The notes beneath the pieces are model-generated. The model saw nothing but the letters and a program-made list of their open reading frames with translations. It was not told the DNA's origin and made no database searches. Shown here in pieces: positions 55,101 to 64,000 of a stretch of DNA of 64,000 nt. Origin of the DNA: Ypsolopha sequella (taxonomy: Eukaryota > Arthropoda > Insecta > Lepidoptera > Ypsolophidae); assembly GCA_934047225.1 (NCBI GenBank), contig OW203989.1, positions 9,585,977-9,649,976 of the forward strand. The letters are read 5' to 3'. Every line of letters starts with the position of its first letter. Position 1 is the first letter of the stretch. The position numbers and the translations under genes are program-made.

Positions 55101-56145
55101 AATCGACGGTGAAATGCTGGTATGTGAGTGTTGAATGTTCCAATAACAGTCCTCGTGCCTATTTAGACAATCTTGGACTATATTCGTTTATGAATACTCT
55201 ATATTTTAGTTATTCTATGCAATGTGTGGATATTACACTCAATGGTCGAGGTTTAACGACTTTTTTATGAGGGACCGGAGCCGAACCGACTCAGTCGATG
55301 CTTGCTACTTGTGGCTGTAAACAATGACAAAACTCTTAAGGGGGATTCTTCCGATTTTGTCTCTTTTCAAACTCATTCTAAACCATGAAATTGTGATTAT
55401 AAAATTTTGAAAAAATTTATTTTCTATTTTAACTATTTGATCTTTATACTTCGGACGTTTGATACCCGATTACATGCATTTTCATGCATTCAATAAAATC
55501 TAAACTATGATCCAAGTATCTTTTCATTCGGTTTAATTAGGTTTTGGACAATAAAACAAATAAACGTCGTACAAAATAAGATATAAGACGGCCTTCGTAT
55601 TAAAAACTCGTCCTTCTTATTCCAAAATAATAAATAAAAACATCTTGGAACAGCGAGATTTTTGAGCGGCCCGCTTCCACTATGCAGGACAGACAAGCGT
55701 AAAATGAATGCGTTGGAACATGACAGATTTCTCGGAAAATCTTCGCCTTAAGAGCACGGGTGACCCGATATGCATGCATTTCGCATCAAGTAGAACTGAA
55801 CTCTATAACTTTTCATAGTAGCACGCTCTGAGCATTGGCTGTTACGAATATCACGAGCTTTTGAAAAACTGAGTTTTTATTAAACTCTGCTTCTAGTTGA
55901 AATAAAAACACGATTTTTTCAAACCAGCTATAAATATCATCCAAACAAATTTTATAACGAAACAACCAACTATATCCTGAAATCGATGTTTTAGAGAAAG
56001 TCAATAAGAACTATAAAATAGATTTAAATAGAGGGTAACAGAAGATTTTGTTTACAGTAATAAATAAATTATTTGACGAGGTTCGTTATAACTTCCTTTG
56101 TAAACGTTAGAAAAACATGGGTATTTTTTTTTGCGTTGACCTGGT
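55101..56145. other. Mostly unassigned; 55795-55905 repeated elsewhere
   Basis: AGAACTGAACTCTATAACTT, GCTTTTGAAAAACTGAG and TCTGCTTCTAGTTGAAAT recur at 31395-31515. Otherwise no feature is seen. Confidence 0.45.
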
Positions 56146-56213
56146 GGTCTACCGCGTAATTCTGATTTTCATCAACATCAACTTGAGATTGAAATTTGAC
56201 GTGCGTGCAAAAG
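56146..56213. mobile_element. Truncated copy of the GGTCTACCGCG MITE
   Basis: GGTCTACCGCGTAATTCTGA through AACTTGAGATTGAAATTTGA matches one end of 30129-30290. It stops at the junction with repeat A. Confidence 0.75.
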
Positions 56214-56537
56214 AGTGTTTTAAACGTAACCGAGTAATTTATTGCTTTTACGCCCATGTATCATACTACGTTTTTCAATGCATAGTGTGAGGAAATGAAA
56301 ACAAATATAATCTTGTGAACTTTAAATTATAATTGACTCAAAAGGACTGTATCCAGAGCCGTTAAACAGTGGAAAAAAAAGTATTACATCTATGGTACAC
56401 AGGAAAGGCTGCAGGTTAGCCAACCATTGTAAATAAATAAAAAAAATAATAATAAAGCCCTAGGGCAAAATAATCGACTTTCTGGTCGGTTTTGATGCAT
56501 AAAAAGTGGGCCTTTACGAGCACATGCATTGAAAAAT
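56212..56537 (+). mobile_element. Interspersed repeat A (copy 4, 5'-truncated)
   Basis: Begins at AGAGTGTTTTAAACGTAACC and ends near GCATTGAAAAA. The first ~75 bases of the element are missing. Confidence 0.7.
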
Positions 56538-56699
56538 TAGTTAAAAACAGATACCTACTCTCAAATGTATATAGGAAAATGACATTTTGCCGTCATTTTG
56601 AAGGTCTTAGGGCAGCAAAAGCAAAAGTTGAATGACTGATATTATTACAAGTAAAAATAAGTGACGCTAAAATGCTTAACTTTAGAAATAAAATAATTA

Positions 56700-56915
56700 C
56701 TAATTTTATGTTTATTTTGCGAAATCCATCGCTATGAATACTCTAAATATTATCAGAGTGCAATTCAAACTAGAAAAGATCAATCAGAAACAAACCCAAA
56801 GACAAGAATATGAAAAATTCCCCGGGCCAGGATTCGAACCTGCGACCTCTTGTTATCAAGACAAGCGCGCTACCAATTGCGCCACCGAGGTTCCTACCTG
56901 GACCGGTGAATTCTT
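56700..56915 (-). repeat. tRNA-derived SINE, family A (best single copy)
   Basis: On the minus strand the head has ACCTCGGTGGCGCAATTGGT, CTTGTCTTGATAACAAG (anticodon-arm-like) and GGTTCGAATCCTGGCCCGGG. Then comes the TTGTCTTTGGGTTTG body and the tail ending at CGATGGATTTCGC. It serves as the reference for 2041 and 5774. Confidence 0.8.
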
Positions 56916-57003
56916 CCATCATACTTGTCCACTGTTATTTTTGCTTCTGCCTGATTACTAATTTCATTTAATTAATTCAGTGGATTTGAGAAATTGTATC
57001 AAA

Positions 57004-57042
57004 TTCCACTGAAGCCGACTACATGTCGAAATATATCTGGAA
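57004..57042 (+). ncRNA. Hammerhead-like ribozyme motif 5
   Basis: Stem I TTCCA, core CTGAAGC, stem II CGAC with loop TACAT and GTCG, then AAATATAT, C and the partner TGGAA. Both stems are perfect. The region just upstream (56978-57014) can form a competing 14-bp hairpin, TTCAGTGGATTTGA with TCAAATTCCACTGAA. Confidence 0.5.
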
Positions 57043-57389
57043 ATTGTTATTTTAATAAGTGTTTTTATATAAATATATAATATAAACTAAATAAAAAAAA
57101 AAAAGAAAAACAAATAAGTTATCTTTAATAATTAATTTTTTTCTGATGACTTATGACTAATTTCAATAATTTTAAATTACTAATTTACCAGAATAATTAT
57201 TGAAAGCCTACTCAATTAAATGTCTAGAAATAGCATGGTTATTCGCGTAAGTGTAGCTTCTTTGCTATGTAGCGCGGTTTATTGTAGCAAGCGCTAAGAC
57301 TCCATCCATACCTTTCCCTTTTAGTGGAAACAACTAGCCAGTCAACTTAGTTAACGAACTAAAACATTTTATGGAAATGTATCTCAGTA

Positions 57390-58188
57390 TAGGTCTACCA
57401 GAATCTCATGGCAAATGGGGAAATAAAATTTTGTAGTGTGCAATACTGGGGAAATTGGATTAAAAGATCTTGATACTGTTTATTTTTTATTCAGGTCTAG
57501 TATTAATGAATATGAAGTATATTAGTTATGTGTATGAAAGAATGAAAAATAAATAAATCATAAATCACTTTGTTTACTAATTTATTTTATAGTATAAAAT
57601 AAAAGGATATAGAATTCAATTATACGAATAACTTAACACCTCATTCAGAACTAGAAAACGGTTTCAAGACTTCTACTTCTATTTTTTGTTCTTCATCAGA
57701 TGATGAAGATAAAGAGGTATTTATTATAAATCGCCCTATTATAAATTTTTTCCCCCCTCCTTTTTTTACCAGGCGTGGAAAACACACCATTATTCGATGT
57801 GCCCTCACTTACGATTCGCCGTATAGTAGTACTGGAAGCCCCTGTAAAGAAGTCACAATTAAGTATCTAAGAAAAATTTAACTAAAAGTATCAAAACAAC
57901 TCACTCCAACTTACCGGTCAACTCTACCACGCGCTTTAAAATAGATGATTGAGTTTGATTAACACCTTCATCTTCCTTTATTTTATGATAAACATTGAAA
58001 ACAATATTTCTCGCTTGAGATCGAAGTGGCTTTTTCGACATTTTCACCAAAACAACCAATTGTAAGAAGATAATCACAAAATCTCAGCAGCTTTCGTTCT
58101 TTGATTTGACAGGTGACACTGTGACATTGCCATATAAAAATCTATTTTTTGTTTATTTTTTAAATGCCATGAGATTCTGGTAGACCTA
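57390..58188 (-). mobile_element. Mariner-like DNA transposon remnant with TA TSD
   Basis: Exact 24-bp inverted ends begin TAGGTCTACCAGAATCTCAT, with TA duplicated at 57388-57389 and 58189-58190. The 799-bp element keeps the first exons of a transposase on the minus strand (57694-58041) but not the catalytic domain, so it is an internally deleted derivative of an autonomous element. Confidence 0.9.
57694..58041 (-). pseudogene. Truncated transposase gene, two exons
   Basis: Exon 1 (58041-57915) begins with ATG and encodes MSKKPLRSQARNIVFNVYHK, then KIKEDEGVNQTQSSILKRVV, ending ELT plus G. The donor is G|GTAAGT at 57914. A 73-base intron ends in TTTACAG at 57842. Exon 2 continues in frame with GASSTTIRRIVSEGTSNNG and VFSTPGKKRRG, then stops at about 57694. 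An N-terminal basic DNA-binding domain with a TIRRI recognition-helix-like segment, followed by FSTPGKKR, matches a widespread insect Tc1/mariner-like (DDE_3-type) transposase as I remember it. The DDE catalytic part is absent. It could only act, if at all, as a DNA-binding peptide. Confidence 0.75.
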
Positions 58189-58396
58189 TACATCCCTTCC
58201 TAGGATTATGGCCCCACGACACGGAGGTTGTGTGTGATAATCGCAATATGATTGGCTATGGTAAACACGCCATTCTGATTCTAGCCAACCATAGACTTGA
58301 GTCAGACCGAAAAGAATGGATCTAGTCGTAGTCTTTATGTTATTGTAGTAAAGACGAAAATGTAAAAAGCACTATACGTTGTAATTTGTCAATCGT
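58189..58396. other. Unassigned sequence
   Basis: No supported feature. Confidence 0.4.
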
Positions 58397-58624
58397 TTAA
58401 AAGGTTATTTCGTTTTTAGAGTTTTTGGTTTTAAATTTATAAAAATTTCGAATGTTTACGCATAAAAACTGAGGCCATGAATCTTGCAGTGTTTGCACGA
58501 GTTGCTTATGCACAATTTTACGGTGCAACCCGGCATTTTGTTCCTTTTTCTTAAATAATTTTGTTGTGCTCACTAGTGCGGATGGCGCACCGTGCAGTGC
58601 AAGACTGAGCAACGCAATACACAT
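58397..58624 (-). CDS. Hypothetical short secreted peptide or first exon
   Basis: From the ATG at 58624 the frame encodes 75 residues beginning MCIALLSLALHGAPSALVST, which has the hydrophobic core and small residues of a signal peptide with possible cleavage after APSA. A basic stretch follows (KLFKKKEQ, HRKIVHKQLVQ), then an AT-rich end. A GC-richer block lies upstream on the same strand (58680-58790). An out-of-frame ATG 26 bases upstream would interfere. A weak donor (TGC|GTAAAC) occurs late in the frame. I do not recognise the family. It may be a first exon nested in the channel intron or a chance ORF. Confidence 0.25.
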   Translation of the reverse strand: MCIALLSLALHGAPSALVSTTKLFKKKEQNAGLHRKIVHKQLVQTLQDSWPQFLCVNIRNFYKFKTKNSKNEITF

Positions 58625-58950
58625 AATGAGCCCTGCCCGCCTGGGCACATAAATGATGGCGTCAAATTTTAAGCGAGTTTATGCTTCCATAAAATTTTAG
58701 TTCGTTGGTTATACCGCGCTCTTCCCTCTCGCCCCCGTCTTCGCCACCGCGCTCCTGCAGAACAGATTGCGTTCACAACTGTCCTGCCAACAACTCGACA
58801 ACTTATAAGTTTCCGAAAAGACAGATCATATAACACGGATAGTTGTCAGAAATAATCGCGTCTTACAAGTATTTTGAGGTAGGTCAGTCACCTTATAAAA
58901 AATGTATACTTGCGATTGTCGGCACTTGGTGAAACTTGAAACACACCTTG
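58625..58950. other. GC-richer unassigned sequence
   Basis: A CTCTTCCCTCTCGCCCCCGT tract and GCGCTCCTGCAG lie near 58721-58760, unlike the surrounding AT-rich DNA. It could be a promoter for the minus-strand ORF below it. Confidence 0.25.
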
Positions 58951-59184
58951 AATTAAAAGCACTTGTACAGAAGTTTCACTTTATTTATGTTTTCTTATAA
59001 CCGGTTTCAGGCTTTACACCATTTTCAAATTATCGATTACGATCGCTTACGTCGCTCAGAGCCTGTGCCTGGAGTCATTGAAATGTATTTAAATTAACAT
59101 CTTCCCTTGAAAATGGTGTAAAATTCGAAACCGGTTGGAAGAAAACATAAATAAAGTGAAACTACTGTACAAGTGATTTAATTA
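58951..59184. mobile_element. Foldback element with GAAACCGGTT arms
   Basis: The left arm ACTTGTACAGAAGTTTCACT pairs with the right AGTGAAACTACTGTACAAGT. The arms continue inward through TTATTTATGTTTTCTT and AACCGGTTTC, then CACCATTTTCAA. The GAA-ACCGGT-T segments recall the GAA-ATATAT-C part of the hammerhead-like motifs. Confidence 0.7.
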
Positions 59185-60339
59185 GAAGTCGCCTTATAAG
59201 TTTCCTTAAAATCTGTCAGGAAACATGTCAATTTAAAGGCCATCTGACAAATTTCCGGGCGCTTGAAAGTTTCCTTGAAAACTTGCAAGTCTACGGGTAT
59301 TACAAGATTCCTGCGACAGAGACACGTGCTACGTCATATCGTAGTATGACTTAAGGCGCTTCTCATACCTAAATTAGTAACTGACATACTTTGTGTCGGT
59401 ACAAATATCGACGGGAACGACAATGAAACAACGTTGATATCAGCGCGCAATGCTGTTACGACGATCACTATGTCTCCGGATAGCGCAAAGTAGTACTAAA
59501 TAATACATATTTTTCACATAGACGCGATGGCCTCTCGATAATCTTTATTTTTCTCATATTTTAATCAATCTTACCATTAATGTATTGCTCGAAAATAAAG
59601 AGCCTCTATTTGGGGTATATCAATGAAATCAGTAATTACTTCAGTCATTCTTTTAAAAGCAGATATTTTAAGAAAAAAAAGGATTGGTTTGTGTCAGTGA
59701 TCTAAAATGTTAGTTCGTTGGGGCGCGTCTGAACGAATCTGCGTCAGAAGATCACTACGTGTTTCATAAAAATTTCGCGTTCTATAAGTTATACGGTAAA
59801 TCCAAGGACTTTTAAACTGGAAATGTTAGAATTTTAGAAAATCGGCTAAGCGTGCCTGTTAAAAATGTTGTAAAACCACAATTTTTGTGGTAAAAATGTC
59901 TCAACCAGTCTCAGGCCTCAAAAAAGATCACATAATTCTAAAGGAAGCAATGTTATAAAGGCAAGGTTCTATTTTACAAGTAGTTACATGTCAGTAATTT
60001 CATGAGCCAGAAATAATGTCCTATTACTCATATAATCTTGATTTGAAATAAGCCCAAAATCTTATAATTTATGAGATAACTTATGAGACATGTTGAATCA
60101 CAAACGTAACTAAATATACTGGGTGTTAAGATGATAACCTTTTTCCTTAAAACAAGGCATTCTACCCATTAACATGAGCAACAGGCTAGACCTGAAATCA
60201 CAAATAAACTGCTGTTTCCAAAATTTTAGTCGAGTAGATATTTAACTTTTCCATGGGACAGCTGTTTTTTTTCGCGATTAAAGATTTTGGACGATTGAAA
60301 AGTTGTCCATATTCATAGGTAAAACTTACTATATACCCA
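59185..60339. other. Unassigned sequence with a dispersed block
   Basis: 60118-60185 (GTGTTAAGATGATAACCTTT, TTCTACCCATTAACATGAGC) resembles 19432-19505. No gene seen. Confidence 0.4.
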
Positions 60340-60760
60340 AATTTCGCTCGATATTGGCAAGTCACTTAGTGGGTAAACTACAGACTCAAAGCCAAGAGAG
60401 CCGGACTATCTCTAGGTGGGGTGTATTTTTAATTTTTTTTTTATTTTATGGTCTGATCGTTCTTTGGTTGTTAGTCCAGCTTGCCCAAGGTCTAGTACAT
60501 AAACAGCCCATGACCTTGCCAGTTTGGTTATCTACGACGACTAACTGTTGATATCTATCTACCCTTCTGCCCGCGGCTCCGCCCGCGTTTATTCAACTCT
60601 GCCCTGTTTTCGGCCTGTGCGTTATTTTATTAACAACACTTCTAGTATATATAAGTTGACCAGGATAACAAGAATTATAATAAAGAAAACCGTTTGCTGG
60701 TTTCGGATATGTGCGCGAACAAACAAACAAACAGAGAGAAAAGAATTCTAGAAATTGCTG
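60340..60760. repeat. Dispersed repeat with CTGCCCGCGGCTCCGCCCGC
   Basis: CCTTCTGCCCGCGGCTCCGC and, further on, AACAAACAAACAAACAGAG are blocks I associate with common lepidopteran repeats. Open frames here are not convincing genes. Confidence 0.45.
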
Positions 60761-61096
60761 ATTTGATTTCCATTATTCTTACTCGTACTTAGTCAACCCC
60801 TTTCTATTTTTATTACTTTTTTTCAACGTACAGACACACCGGGTTCTACTGTTTTATTAGATAAGTATATATTGATATTGTTTGATGATAGCTCATTTTA
60901 CAATGTTTACTTGCCTTGTAATACTGTTTTTTATGTGCTGAAATAGATTAAAATTGTAATTATTGTTATAATATTAAACTTGTACCGTTTTATAAGAATA
61001 AACAAAACGAATTGACATATACATATTGACATACTAAATTTTGGACTAGCATACAGAGTCAGAGCATTGGCTACATCTACTGGGCCACAGGAGCAG
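60761..61096. other. Unassigned sequence
   Basis: No supported feature. Confidence 0.4.
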
Positions 61097-61523
61097 TTAA
61101 GGCGGTATGTAAATGTTTTAGTGCCCCTATTACTCTTTATGCAAAAAAACCCTCAGTGCGAGAGGGACGGATTCGAAGAAAAGTAGCAAAATGTCGGTTT
61201 TTTATTAATATAAAATATACTCAAGTTGTTATCAAAATTTCGTTTAACCAGGTACTAGATATTGTTAAAAGTTAAAACCCATCTAATAAAATATAATCTT
61301 AGTCCATAATATCATTCCAAACTGTCAAACCAGGAGAAATGGAAAAAGGACCTCATTTCAAAAAATATTTTTATCGAGCCGAATTTCTCCAATCGCGTTT
61401 TTGTTAAACAGATCCCAAGAAAAAGATTTCAAAAATAATATTCTATTTTATCAAACTAATACCTTCTTTACTGAAGTAGGTATGCAAGTTCTAAAAGTGG
61501 ATTTTTTTGCCGTAGCGCCTTAA
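61097..61523. mobile_element. TTAA-terminated MITE (copy 5 of 5, inverted)
   Basis: Starts TTAAGGCGGTATGTAAATG and ends CCGTAGCGCCTTAA. The interior is the reverse complement of 53711-54138 (CGAATTTCTCCAATCGCGTT). Confidence 0.8.
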
Positions 61524-61750
61524 AAGACCGTGTGAAATTGTAAAACATGATACAACATAACAAACTATGAAATATTTCTATTGGAAATACAACCTTATTA
61601 ATTGTGGTTTAACAACTACGAATAGATGCTAGAGGACGTTGTAAGTAGCTCTGAATATGGGGGTGGAAGTAACTGTCAGCACTGTGGCATTAAGTGCCGA
61701 AAGTACACTGTTTTTTAAATTAAAAACCTCTTACAGCAGCTGGGTAGAAC
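61524..61750. other. Spacer
   Basis: No feature recognised. Confidence 0.4.
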
Positions 61751-62152
61751 TATAGACTAAGTATTACTACGTACAGACTAACAACTCCCATACATCAAGG
61801 CGTAGCAAATTTCTTACGCGCCCTTAAGACACTAGGTGTCGCCAAGTGTTGCAAATAAGCATAATTTGTTTAATTGGCTGCAAGTAAAACTTGCTTAGAA
61901 AAACTAGATGGCGCTAAGTTGACAACACTAGCAGTGAATATTTCAGAGTCATCTATTATCGAAGTAGAAACTATTTTTATGTTACGTGACATTTTTGTGC
62001 CACTAGCGTCACCAATCGGTATTTTTTAGCATCGTTTTAGTTAGAGGATTTGGCAACGCCATCTAGATTTCATTAGAATTTTACACCTTTTTTGTGGCTA
62101 AAAATTCATGTATGGGAACTGCTAGTCTATACTTAGTAATACTTAGTCTATG
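61751..62152. mobile_element. Foldback MITE with ATAGACTAAGTATTAC ends
   Basis: The left end ATAGACTAAGTATTACTACG and the reverse-complemented right end ATAGACTAAGTATTACTAAG both continue through AGACTANCA to TCCCATACAT. About 400 bp; non-coding. Confidence 0.75.
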
Positions 62153-62341
62153 GTAGACTTGACCATTTATAGTAGACTCATTTACAAGTTCTCCTTCGTT
62201 GTAAATAGATCTTTTTAATACAGCTCATTAATTTTAGTAGAACTGGGTTAAGTCTCGTGGTTGACGCTATTCATCTTGGATGTACACCTCATTTAATTAA
62301 AACAGGGCACAAAGGTTTTCCACATATATCTGATATTGCAG
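62153..62341. other. Spacer
   Basis: No feature recognised. Confidence 0.4.
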
Positions 62342-62612
62342 ATATATAAGGTCTTTCAATTGAAACTGAAAGTAATTTAGGAGGTGATTCAGTATCGTTA
62401 ATACATCACATTCCACTGCAAAGTACTTTTTTTGCGCGAACTTTTTTTTCACTTGTCCATACAAACTGAGTCAGCTGATCGGACCACTTTGTACTGAGAA
62501 GTGAAAAAAAGTTCGCGCAAAAAAACTGCTTTGCAGTGGAATGTGATGTATTAACGATAATGAATCACCTCCTAAATTACTTTCAATTTAAAGTGAAAGA
62601 CCTTGTATATAT
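62342..62612. mobile_element. Foldback MITE, ~110-bp arms
   Basis: AAGGTCTTTCAATTGAAACT, GTAATTTAGGAGGTGATTCA, TAATACATCACATTCCACTG and TTTTGCGCGAACTTTTTTTC recur inverted on the right side. Arm identity is high, so the element is probably young. Confidence 0.85.
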
Positions 62613-63124
62613 ATTTATTTCATTACGTTGTGATTCGACTAACAGGAGCTCAGTAGTGATCATTTTTGTGTGGATCTACATTGTGCATACCGATATTCAC
62701 TAATTCACTTATATGATTATATTAAATTCTATAAATGGGTTTTATTGCGATCTGAATGAATTCATAAGAGAAAAAAGGTTGAAAAAAGTTCAAGTGTATA
62801 ACTCAAATCGTTAGGACAAAAAGGAACCAAACAATGAATGTACAGTGTAGAAAAAACCGTAGAAAAACAGCCAGAGATAATATTTTGCGCAGGCAGAGTC
62901 GAGACAAAAGAGTTAGTTAGTTATAAGTTTATTATGATATAATCTAAGCGTCATAATTTAATGAAAACACGACCTAGGAAGAATACATTTTTGAGGAATA
63001 GTATTTTTTATTCAAAATTAATAAAAGCTTCAAAAATCATAATGTTTTCATGATTTGAAGTTGGCTTCTTATTTTTCCGTGCTTTCAGAACGCAAATTTT
63101 CCTAAGAAACACACCTCTAGAAAT
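62613..63124. other. Unassigned AT-rich sequence
   Basis: No supported feature. Confidence 0.4.
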
Positions 63125-63505
63125 CCATCCATCCATCCATCCATCAGCCTAGTTCATCCACTGCTGGACATAAGCCTTTCCAGGACTTTGCCACTCCCGG
63201 CGGTCATCCTGGAAGAATTGCCCACACTCACACACACTGGGCAGGCGGGTTAGTGAGCGCGGTGCCGGAACCCTCGCATCAGTGACGCCGCTGCCCGTCA
63301 CCAGTCTGTTCCATATAAGGCCCGGCTATTAGGAATGGATATACCGCCATCCATCGCTCCCAGGCATGGTGGGCTTCCTTGTTTTTTGCCTGTGAGCTGT
63401 CCTCTTACTCTCCCCCGAATTACTTCGAGGGTGTCTCCAAGTAAGATGGTGGTACCTCCACAGTCGACCCCGGCATCAGCTCTACAACCTGTCAACTATA
63501 ATAAC
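63125..63505 (-). mobile_element. RTE-related non-LTR 3' element (family B)
   Basis: Read on the minus strand it begins near GCTGATGCCGGGGTCGACTG and ends in the GTCCAGCAGTGGATGAAC...GCTGATGGATGGATGGATGG tail with at least four ATGG units at 63126-63145. Colinear with 7086 and 25612. Confidence 0.8.
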
Positions 63506-63519
63506 CTGTGACCTGCACT

Positions 63520-63570
63520 TTAATAATTATTAGAGTATTCAAAGCGATGGATTTCGCAATAAAAACGTAT
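63520..63570 (+). repeat. SINE family A tail fragment
   Basis: TTAGAGTATTCAAAGCGATG and GATTTCGCAATAAA match the 3' end of SINE family A. Confidence 0.55.
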
Positions 63571-64000
63571 AATCTTATTTTCAACAAGTTCAAAAAACTT
63601 ACCCTAAAAATATATCCAGCTTCCTTCGTTCAGACAAACTAATAAACCTGGCACTTTGAATATTCATGAAATAAAAGTCTTTAATTTTAAATAAGGTGTA
63701 ACCAAACGCAGAGCTCGTCTGGCAGTTACTTATGTAGCTCAGTCATATCAGTTGAGCTTGTTTCTGTGAAGCATAATGAAGTTTGACATGAAGACTGCGC
63801 TAAGAAAAGTTTTGTATTTACTTACGTCAATTTTCTTGAGACGAGGTTTCTTTTGCTTGCTTTCTGTGTACTTCATTTTCTGCACCAGGCGGCTACTTAG
63901 CTACTTACCTCCATTTTTGTAATTAAAAAAGGTTAACTTGTGTTTCGCAACTTTGAAAAGTGTTAATTTTTATAAGTAGGAAAGAGTGTTCGAAGTTCAA
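63571..64000. other. Unassigned sequence
   Basis: No supported feature to the end of the window. Confidence 0.4.

Overview
This is an AT-rich eukaryotic window, almost certainly from a moth or butterfly (Lepidoptera). The main grounds are repeats I associate with lepidopteran genomes: RTE-type LINE 3' ends with (ATGG)n tails, tRNA-headed SINEs carrying the CTTGCTGAACGGTGAAGG block, and the GTGCGAGTCGGACTCGCGCACG repeat. There is also one insect-like ion-channel exon. No prokaryotic gene organisation, CRISPR array or rRNA is present.

The only confidently recognised host coding sequence is a single exon on the + strand. It has a splice acceptor at 18306, a 5' UTR with three short uORFs, an ATG at 18491 and an exon end at 18711. 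It encodes the N terminus of a T-type voltage-gated calcium channel alpha-1 subunit (Ca-alpha1T). Homology stops at Asn-Pro, exactly where the sequence reads CC|ATATCCTTTT, a perfect 5' splice site for a minor-class (U12, AT-AC) intron. I found no second channel exon downstream, so 18712-64000 probably lies inside that very long intron. Bases 1-18306 are then upstream or 5' non-coding sequence. Two unassigned small ORFs (17457-17768 and 58397-58624, both on the minus strand) are listed with low confidence.

The rest is mostly a transposon graveyard, with these groups. RTE LINE fragments lie at 288, 20907, 26474 and 42500, with a related family at 7086, 25612 and 63125. Jockey/CR1-like LINE 3' ends lie at 32309 and 42232. 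tRNA-derived SINEs of two families lie at 2041, 5774 and 56700, and at 37487, 47998, 49285 and 54494. Two hAT elements have recognisable 8-bp target duplications (21519-21966 and 44290-46226). Tc1/mariner-like elements with TA duplications include 57390-58188, which keeps two exons and an intron of its transposase. A ~420-bp family with TTAA ends occurs five times, and there are about fifteen other foldback (palindromic) MITEs. Several are nested, so relative ages can be read directly.

The most interesting signal is a family of five short sequences with a hammerhead-ribozyme-like core (19953-19995, 31623-31667, 31782-31827, 44555-44598, 57004-57042). Each has CTGAWG, then a hairpin, then GAA, then the constant palindrome ATATAT. 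The flanking stem I arms differ in sequence between copies, yet stay perfectly complementary in four of the five. That is covariation across dispersed copies, which I regard as the best candidate here for an under-described self-cleaving retroelement family.
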